This document shows, one piece after another, positions 57,430-64,000 of a stretch of 64,000 nt of DNA. The notes under the pieces are model-generated. The model saw only the letters and a list, made by a program, of their open reading frames with translations. It was not told where the DNA came from and made no database searches. The translations under genes were made by a program, and so were the position numbers. The DNA lies in assembly GCF_958979055.1 (NCBI RefSeq), contig NC_084891.1, forward strand, positions 7,032,501-7,096,500, written 5' to 3'. Numbering within the stretch: the first letter of the stretch is position 1; every line of letters starts with the position of its first letter. Source of the stretch: Alnus glutinosa. Lineage: Eukaryota; Streptophyta; Magnoliopsida; Fagales; Betulaceae.

Positions 57430-59640
57430 AGTAAAATAAAAATGAGACATTTGAATGGTTAAGTTCAAGAACTAGAACCGGAGCATCCTGCTTATGATAA
57501 ATAGAAAGAGCAAAAGGTTTTACAATGTCTTCGCTGTTAGATGCAATGAATCCAAAGATTACTTAGAGGTATCTATTTCTACGTACCGCAAAGGAGATTG
57601 TGATGCAACAGTTCAGACCTATTCAAAAATGTAGGATACGGCATAGCTGTATGAATTGAAGCCTAAGATTCATGGAAAGACTAAGCACGAAAAGTCTGTA
57701 GCAACATACTTCCATAATCTTTGTGATTTGTGGTAGAAAACTACCAAAACTTTCAGACTGAGAGTGCAACAAAAGCAATACAACTCCAAAACCTAAAGGA
57801 ACTTGACCCTATTTTTGAGTTTCTTCTTATGTTGAACTGGAAATATGATCGTGTTCAAGTTTAGGTTTTGGGAAAAGAGCCTCTTCCTTCTCTTACAGAA
57901 TTGTTGCTTATGTTCTGAATGAGGGGAGTAGGAGAGGTGCTATGCTCCCTTCTTCTTCACAGGAGCCATCGTCACTCGCTATGGCTTTATAACAATATGC
58001 AGGCAAGTTGTTGGATACCATTTCCAATGAGAAAGACATTGCTTCGTGATCATTGTAATAAGCCATAACACACTAAAAATAATTTCTTGAAAAATTCATG
58101 AGCATCTTACTAGAGGTAGAGGAGATCGTTCAGTCCCATACTCACCACATTTTTGAAGTGACACCTATTTCTCCCACTTTTGCTCTCGATTCTTTTACTT
58201 AGTCTAACACTCACTAAGTAAAAGGTTGAAATGTTCTGTTGCTTTATGTCTCAACAGAAAACACCCACCTCTGTTTTGCTCATTCAGGTAATTTCGCTAT
58301 CTCTTTAAATGCATCCTCCTCTAACTCAAATGATCCTTGCATTATTGATTTAAGGGCCTCTAACCACATTACTGGTTTATCTACTCTACTTTTTTCTACA
58401 CTTTGTTCAAGGAGGGAAAAAGTTAGGATAACTGATAATTTCTTCTCATATGTGCCTGACAAAGGGGACAAAGGTTCTACTTCTATTACTCCTATATCTC
58501 TTCGTCTATTTTACATGTACCTAAGTTGGCAACCAATCTTCCTTTTATTGCGCACATTAACAAGGACTAAAAGTTGCAATGTACTCTTTTACCCTTATTA
58601 TTGTCTATTTCAAGAGCTAATCATCGGGAAGATGATTGCCAGAGGTAGTATGATGGATGGTCTTTATTATCTGAATTCTCAACTCAAGGAGCACATATGG
58701 ATCAAGCAAGTTCATCAAGCCACACTTTCTGAAAATTTTGTGGAGATGATTTGGCCAAGGCATCAGAGACTAAGAAACCCCTTTCTTTTGTTGCAACAAA
58801 TTTTTCCATCTTTGTTTTCTCAAATTAATGTTTTCTAGTTCAAATTTTTCAATCTTTGTTTTCTCAGAGTAATGTTTTCCAATTTCATTGTGCTACATGT
58901 AAACTTAACAAAACAACATCGATTGTTATTCCTTTCTAGCTTTAATTAAATTCTAGACCTTTTGTAGTGCATAATGATGTTTGGATCCCTTGTGCTGTTT
59001 GTTTATTTGGTTTCATTGGTTTGTTATATTTATTAATGATTATTCTCGAATCACTTGGGTGCATTTCTTAAAGAATAAAAGTGATGTTTTCTCTTATTTT
59101 CAGACATTGCACAAATGGTTCAGACACCGTTTAACACCTCCATTAAGATTGATTGTTTCAATATTGGAATACATTTCCGATGGTCTTAGTTCGTATTTTA
59201 GTGAGCATGGCTGATGCAATCAAATAGCACAAGAACAAGGGGAAAAGGATTTAGGCTACTTCGAGGGAGCCGTGACCTCCAAGACACCAAAAGATGTTCT
59301 AGGTTTGATAATATTCAAGCATGACTCTTTATTCATTGTGATTATTCTTAAATAGGAGATGGCTAGGTCATAAGACATAACCGGTCTAGCCGTCATTTAC
59401 ATCATGCAGGAACCCTACTAGGAAAGATCCATACTAGAGGAATAATAGCTATATGTTACAAGGGCTAAACTAGGTTTAGCCGTCAATAACTAGTAAGGAA
59501 AGATCCTTACGAATAGCCTACATCCTTATTGGGAATATCTTCCTTATTAGACTAGGAAATAAAGGCTGGAAATAAATGGAGATTTACTCCTTATTAGTTT
59601 CTACTTGATCCCCAAGGAACGAATACATCAGTGGCATTAT
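57430..59640 (+). pseudogene. Ty1/copia retrotransposon remnant (gag to integrase)
   Basis: Ordered but badly broken copia polyprotein. Gag parts: LYELKPKIHGKTKHEKSVAT, YFHNLCDLW, and past the unit edge FLLMLNWKYDRVQVQVLGKE then PLPSLTELL. A zinc-knuckle start near 58046 reads RDHCNKP. 58239-58838 is a 199-codon open piece with the protease region (IIDLRASNHITGLSTLLF, where the active DSG/DSGA has become DLRA) and the pre-integrase GLYYLNSQL. 58981-59214 has integrase wording (FINDYSRITWVHFLKNKSDV). The frame reaches SEHG at 59211, is split by a solo LTR, and GII resumes at 59633. Reverse transcriptase and LTRs are not seen. Confidence 0.85.
59212..59630. mobile_element. Solo LTR nested in the copia integrase
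   Basis: 419 bp, starts TGATGC and ends TACATCA. The flanks are ATGGC (59207-59211) and GTGGC (59631-59635), a 5 bp target duplication with one change. Removing it together with one flank restores the integrase wording GAGCATGGCATTATT (EHGII). No interior region is left, so it is an LTR that recombined with its partner. Confidence 0.78.
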
Positions 59641-59930
59641 TATTTTTATAAGTAAACAAATTCATTAAATGCACAAAGGGAGCAACCCAAGTACACAGGA
59701 TATATACAAGAGAAAAGCACCCCATCAAGATCAAGAACGAGGAAAGATAGCAAAAAAATATACAAAGCTAGAAATATTGAGAAGGGCGTTAACAAAGATC
59801 TACTCAAAGAGTAATTTAAGAAAACACAGTTGTAGCTCCAAACTCTTCCAAGGAAAAGGAGTACCAGCATTACATGCAAGAAACCAACTTAAAAGCACAA
59901 AGCGACTCCATCATGTGCGGTTGCTGGGTC
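59641..59930 (-). mobile_element. LINE 3' end fragment
   Basis: On the minus strand the sequence ends TCCTGTGTACTTGGGTTGCT, CCCTTTGTGCATTTAATGAA, then TTTACTTATAAAAAT, the wording common at the 3' end of plant L1-type elements. It abuts the copia integrase at 59640. Only the extreme 3' part is left; no reverse transcriptase is present. Confidence 0.6.
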
Positions 59931-60085
59931 CAATTACATGAAAAGATTGACGCGAGAAGCAAGAATTCAAGGTAATCGATGCCATGATATTTTTCCTTTT
60001 CCTTTTCCTTTTTTTGGACAATTCTAACTGATCCAACCCTAAATATTTTATGAATAGCTGCAGTAATAATGTTGAAGATGCTTAC
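59931..60085. other. Spacer with TTTTCC repeats
   Basis: Contains a TTTTCCTTTTCCTTTTCC tract near 59990-60010 and no gene. Confidence 0.5.
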
Positions 60086-60249
60086 CTGAGTATGCTGGTG
60101 AGCCATGAACCCGCGGTTTTACAGTTATCTATTGGGTAAACTTTATCTCTCTTGACTCCACTATTATGGTGAACATAGGCAAGATGTACTCCAGCAATCT
60201 CAATAATGTCTTCTGCATATGACAGTGGCCCTTGCATTGTTTGTGCCAT
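60086..60249 (-). other. Possible exon of an unrecognised gene
   Basis: Minus-strand open stretch of 54 codons plus two bases, bounded by an acceptor-like TTGACTTAG just before an ATG (60249) and a donor CTCAG|GTAAG at 60086/60085. It reads MAQTMQGPLSYAEDIIEIAG, VHLAYVHHNSGVKRDKVYPI, DNCKTAGSWLTSIL. The composition is protein-like, but I cannot place it in a family. It could be a 3' exon of a PPR-gene transcript, a captured exon, or a remnant of another gene. Confidence 0.35.
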
Positions 60250-60579
60250 CTAAGTCAAATAATGATAATAATCAATCTCAGGACCAAGAAAGAAGAGTGG
60301 AGGGCTAAGTTAGAAACACCAAAATTAACCAAAAGTGGCAGTAAATTCACAAATTATTTCAGCAGTCCGAAAAGATTGCCAGGAAGATTAATAAAGATAC
60401 ATAACTCCTGCAAGAGTATAAGAAAGTTTCACATTCGCCAAAAGCAAAAATTGCCACCATCAATCAAGAACTCTCAAAGGCAGAAGCTATTACTTGCATG
60501 CAAATATTGGCCCTTGCTTTCCAGAATCATTGACTCCAATGTGCCTATGATCGAATAAAGCCAATTAAAGATGAAAGTC
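60250..60579. other. Region 3' of the PPR gene
   Basis: Presumed 3' untranslated or intergenic DNA. A plus-strand frame over it (60232-60558) is not family-like. Confidence 0.4.
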
Positions 60580-63161
60580 TCATTTGTCCTTATTTAAGTA
60601 CTTTTGATAGAGGTCAAATGACATGTCAAACTCCCTCATTTTGCAGTACATCTTAATAAGTATCTTAAATGGAACGTGATCCATTGGTAAACCAGCTTTC
60701 TCTATCTTGGCAAAGAGCTCTTCAGCCTCCTTCACATTGCCTCTCATACAGTGACCTCTAATTAGTTCAGTGTAAGTTATTATATCAGGGTCATAACCAC
60801 TTCTCAGCAATTCATCATGTAATTGAAGTGCTAAACGGATGTGCCCTAAGTTACAAGCAGCGCCAATTAACAAATTGTAAGTAACAACATCAGGATAAAG
60901 ACCACAGAGAAGCATCTCCTTCTTAAGAGAATAAGCACCAGCAATGTTCCCTCCTTTTACTTGTGCATGAACCAGTGCATTATAAGTAAATGTGTTTGGA
61001 AGAACACCAAAAGCCATCATCTGATCTCTGATAGATAATGCATTACCCAGATCTCCACGTCTTCCATAACAATCAATTATTAGGTTCCATATCTGAGGCT
61101 CGGGCACTATTGAATTTTCTAACATACAAAGAAGAAATTCATGAGCTTTGACAACATCTCCATAAGCACATAGGCCTCGAATAATAATTTTGTACGAAAT
61201 TGGATCAGAAGCAACTTCCATTCTAGCCATAACACCATGGATATAAAAAGCCTCATCAAATTTCCCATCATTGCAAAGGCCAGTTATAAGAATATTACAA
61301 GTAAAAACATCAGGAAGTAAACCTCTTTTAAGCATTTCACAAAAGTGCCTATATGCGAGTCCCATGTGTCGACTCAAACAAAATCCATGGATAAGGACAT
61401 TATATGCAACAACATCTATTAGAGTATTTTTTTGGACCATCTCATCCCAAAGACTAAGAGCCTGAACCATATCTCCATTCTTAAAATAACCATCCATAAG
61501 TATAGTCGAGGTAATTAAATCAGGTGTTGCTTTGTCATTTTCTTCCTCTAAGATCTCTCCAAGAAGCTTCCCTGCATCATCCAAAAGACCTCTCTTGCAC
61601 AATGCATGAACGAGTATGTTACAAGTAACTTTATTTGGCCTAATACCAGTATTAGCCATTGTTGAGAAAATATTGAGAGCTTTATCTACATTATTAATAA
61701 GGCAATAGCCGTTGATGAAAGTGTTGTATGTGGCACAACTGGGAGAGGGACCCATTTCTACCATCTCCCTAATGAGCCAATCTGCCTGCTCCAAGTTACC
61801 GGCTTTACACAATCCCTTTACAAGATAATTGTGTGTAGATACATCAGGAACAACACCTTTCTGTATCATTTTTCTTCGAAGCCATAGAGCTGCTTCTACC
61901 TTACCCACCAAACACAAATCCCTAATTATGTGTACTTGTTCAGCATACTTCACTTCCAAAGTGCATCCTTGAATGCCTATCTCCGCCAAAGATATGCTCT
62001 CCCTGCAGAATTCAAGGTAAGAACTGAAAGCATGTTATAAACTCTGGACTCCGTATAACATCAATAATAAGAATAGTCTCAGACAGATTCAAGCATAAAT
62101 TAAGACCCTTATTTGACAGCACTATTTTGCCAAATCTGACAGGCAGTCCTCCACAACATAGACAATGACAATATTTATGATCCAATTGGCACAGAAAGGA
62201 GTCAAAATCCATAATCGACAGTAATCCTGACTTCTCATACAATAACATCTTACACAAATTTTGTCGTACAGGTATTAGATATTTTCAATTGCTGATAATG
62301 ACAAGTAGGATTACTGTATTTAAGTGATTGAATAGGACTATCCAATTCTGCAGAAACTAAACACTTCAAAAAGAAGTCAACATACAATCCTTAAGAATTT
62401 TGTATGATATTGTTGACCTAGCCATCAATTTCCATTTTCATTCTCCTGTCTTATTAATGTCAATTAGAGTCCTGACCCGAGTTCCAAGTTTTACTTAAGT
62501 TAAATCCACTAAGCAAAACTAAGATATCAATATCAAAGCAACTAATTTCTTTCTTTTACTAATTTCAGTTACACATCCACTCATCCACTTCGCAGGAAAA
62601 TTTCAGGTATCAATTACTGAAATTCTTCTGGTCCTATAGTTGGCAGGAAATTTCAGCTATCAATACTTTCTTTTAACTAGTATTATCCATCACTATAGCT
62701 ATGCGGCATTACCACATGTAACTGGTAACACATATCATATAATGGGAATTTCAAGTCGTCTAGATTTCTGTAAGGAATTTCAAACTCTCTAGGTTTTCTA
62801 GTAAAAGTTACTGGGCTGCGTAAAATTGACACAGAAGCAACCAACAGTCCTTGCAATAGTCTCTCATCTTAAAAAATTTCAAAAATCTGAGAGAAACAAA
62901 TATAAACCCCTAATTTATCTATTTTTCCTTCAATCTCAATGAGTACAAAAATCAAAGGCCGACCTCATCATTTTCAAACGTTCCAAACTGTCCTTTAGCA
63001 TTGTATCCAACACATTGAAAACTGCATATGGATCTCTTCCATCATCATCAAAATCCTTTTGCTTAGAACACCAGCCTTGGGCCCTCAACCGGTATTGTTC
63101 ACCCATAGCTGCCATGAGATTTTCAAACGAAGAAGGCTGTAGATCCTCATTCCCGCAAGTC
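60580..63161 (-). CDS. P-class pentatricopeptide repeat protein (At5g24830-like), 5' incomplete
   Basis: Main exon 62002-60580 and an upstream exon 63161-62964, joined by a GT-AG intron (62963-62003) in matching phase (AG + G gives R in MMRESISLAEIG). The main exon holds about 13 consecutive 35-residue PPR motifs, for example ATYNTFINGYCLINNVDKAL, FTYNALVHAQVKGGNIAGAY and VVTYNLLIGAACNLGHIRLA, ending YQKYLNKDK. The upstream exon (LQPSSFENLMAAMGEQYRLR, DPYAVFNVLDTMLKDSLERL) is N-terminal to the repeats. No E or DYW domain, so it is P-class. Such proteins bind organelle RNA; each motif reads about one base. The likeness to Arabidopsis At5g24830 is from memory. The first exon and any targeting peptide were not found. 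Confidence 0.85.
62003..62963 (-). other. Intron of the PPR gene
   Basis: 961 bp, donor GTCGG next to 62964 and acceptor TTCTGCAG next to 62002. It contains a duplicated segment (CAGGAAA(A)TTTCAG(G/C)TATCAAT near 62593 and 62643). No other gene. Confidence 0.75.
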
Positions 63162-64000
63162 CTTCACATATGTGTTAAGAATCACAGAAAGCCAATTACA
63201 CGATTTTTTTTTTTAAAAAAAAAAAGTGCGCAAAGGACAAGCACACAAACAAACAAAAACAACAGAAAACTAAAACCAGTTAAAAGAAATATACATTAAT
63301 TTGATGTTCACTGTTTTTTAAATCAACTGACAGATGGAATTATCAACATGCTTCTTTCTTCATTCTTTTCCTTTTCCATATACAGTCCCATATATTAGTT
63401 AACCCAATTTTTGGTGCAGAGGCCAAAATTTGACACCACCATAAAGTCTTTTATCCCAAACCCAGATGAAGAACATGAGTGTCACATATAAGAATTGCCG
63501 CAACTCAGAATATGCCCTATTACACCGAAAGGACTAGTCGAGATTACATTTAGAGCCCCTTAAAATTACTAATAACCCTTAGTCTCACCTAGTAAGGAAC
63601 TATCCATGTAACACATTCATAATCCATCCATCTAATGTGGGACTTATTTTCTGGGGTATCGCAAGTATTCCATAATTTCATAAAACATTTATGAAAGATA
63701 GAATCTATAATGGAGCTTGAAGGAGGGGGGAAAAAAAAATCAAAGTTTCAAAAGTTGAAATTCTCTGCTTTCTCATAAATTTTTTAAGGAATCGAGAAGA
63801 AGCTAAAGGATTTTCTTTTCTAAAAGTAAAAGTAAGAAAAGAAGCAAAACAAAGCAAAAAAATGAAAATAAATAAATATACAAATATACAAATTAAAGGT
63901 AAATCGTATAATACTTAATAGATATAACACTTCATTTAGTTTCTTAAAAGAAAAACTGAAGGAAATGAAAACAATATATCTATGTATGCATTTCATAACA
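63162..64000. other. Region upstream of the resolved PPR exons
   Basis: AT-rich, ending in A-rich low complexity (63830-63900). It may hold the first intron, first exon or promoter of the PPR gene. No exon could be identified. Confidence 0.4.

Larger units (their letters stand above)
45850..57802. repeat. Tandem duplication, unit 2 (11.95 kb)
   Basis: Direct copy of 33923-45848 with the same order of features: motif array, poly(G), LTR element, NAC gene, hAT-type element, copia gag. Small indels change the offset from 11,927 at the start to about 11,947 at the NAC gene. Its right edge, CCTAAAGGAAC then TTGACCC, is continuous with the copia gag that follows. Confidence 0.95.

Noticed and set aside
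59212-59630. Copia LTR belonging to the surrounding copia element
   Set aside because: It lies in the middle of integrase coding sequence with its own 5 bp flanking duplication, so it is a separate insertion.

Overview
The window is nuclear DNA of a flowering plant. The coding sequences carry plant-type spliced genes (cytosolic ribosomal protein uS5/RPS2, a P-class PPR protein, NAC-domain proteins), the intergenic DNA is AT-rich with long (TA)n and poly(A) runs, and almost every plant transposon class is present. A woody eudicot is my guess from the general look of the repeats; the sequence does not prove it.

Layout. 471-6141: PIF/Harbinger transposon with TTA target duplication, broken transposase, broken Myb/SANT-like partner gene and a captured PPR fragment. 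6145-12522: gene-poor repeat DNA with an A-tailed retroposon (about 9592-10218) and a nested set of hairpin MITEs (11476-12032). 12532-20151: nearly complete Mutator-like element (MULE) with 222-251 bp inverted ends, a seven-exon transposase with one nonsense codon, and a second gene for a GRF zinc-finger membrane protein. It ends 103 bp upstream of a broken NAC gene (20255-21024). 21460-24920: very young non-autonomous LTR retrotransposon (LTRs look identical, perfect TATAC duplication) with a 661-codon chimeric open frame. 25954-28132: decayed, rearranged EFR3/SEMI-ROLLED LEAF2-like pseudogene. 28155-32400: MITE, a second A-tailed retroposon, AT-rich DNA. 32409-33333: intact RPS2 gene, minus strand.

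33923-57802 is a direct tandem duplication of an approximately 11.93 kb unit. Each unit holds a degenerate repeat array, a poly(G) tract, a small non-autonomous LTR element, one intact two-exon divergent NAC gene, a hAT-type element and a truncated copia gag. The copia remnant runs out of the second unit to about 59211, is interrupted by a solo LTR (59212-59630) and abuts a LINE 3' end. 60580-63161: P-class PPR gene, minus strand, its 5' part probably outside the window or unresolved.

The genes do not form a pathway. RPS2 and the PPR gene are ordinary housekeeping/organelle genes. The rest records local duplication of a small NAC family and repeated capture of host fragments by transposons. 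The most distinctive items are the paired NAC genes with a conserved alternating-histidine motif, the MULE with its GRF-membrane accessory gene and multiplied 3' exons, and the chimeric LTR element.
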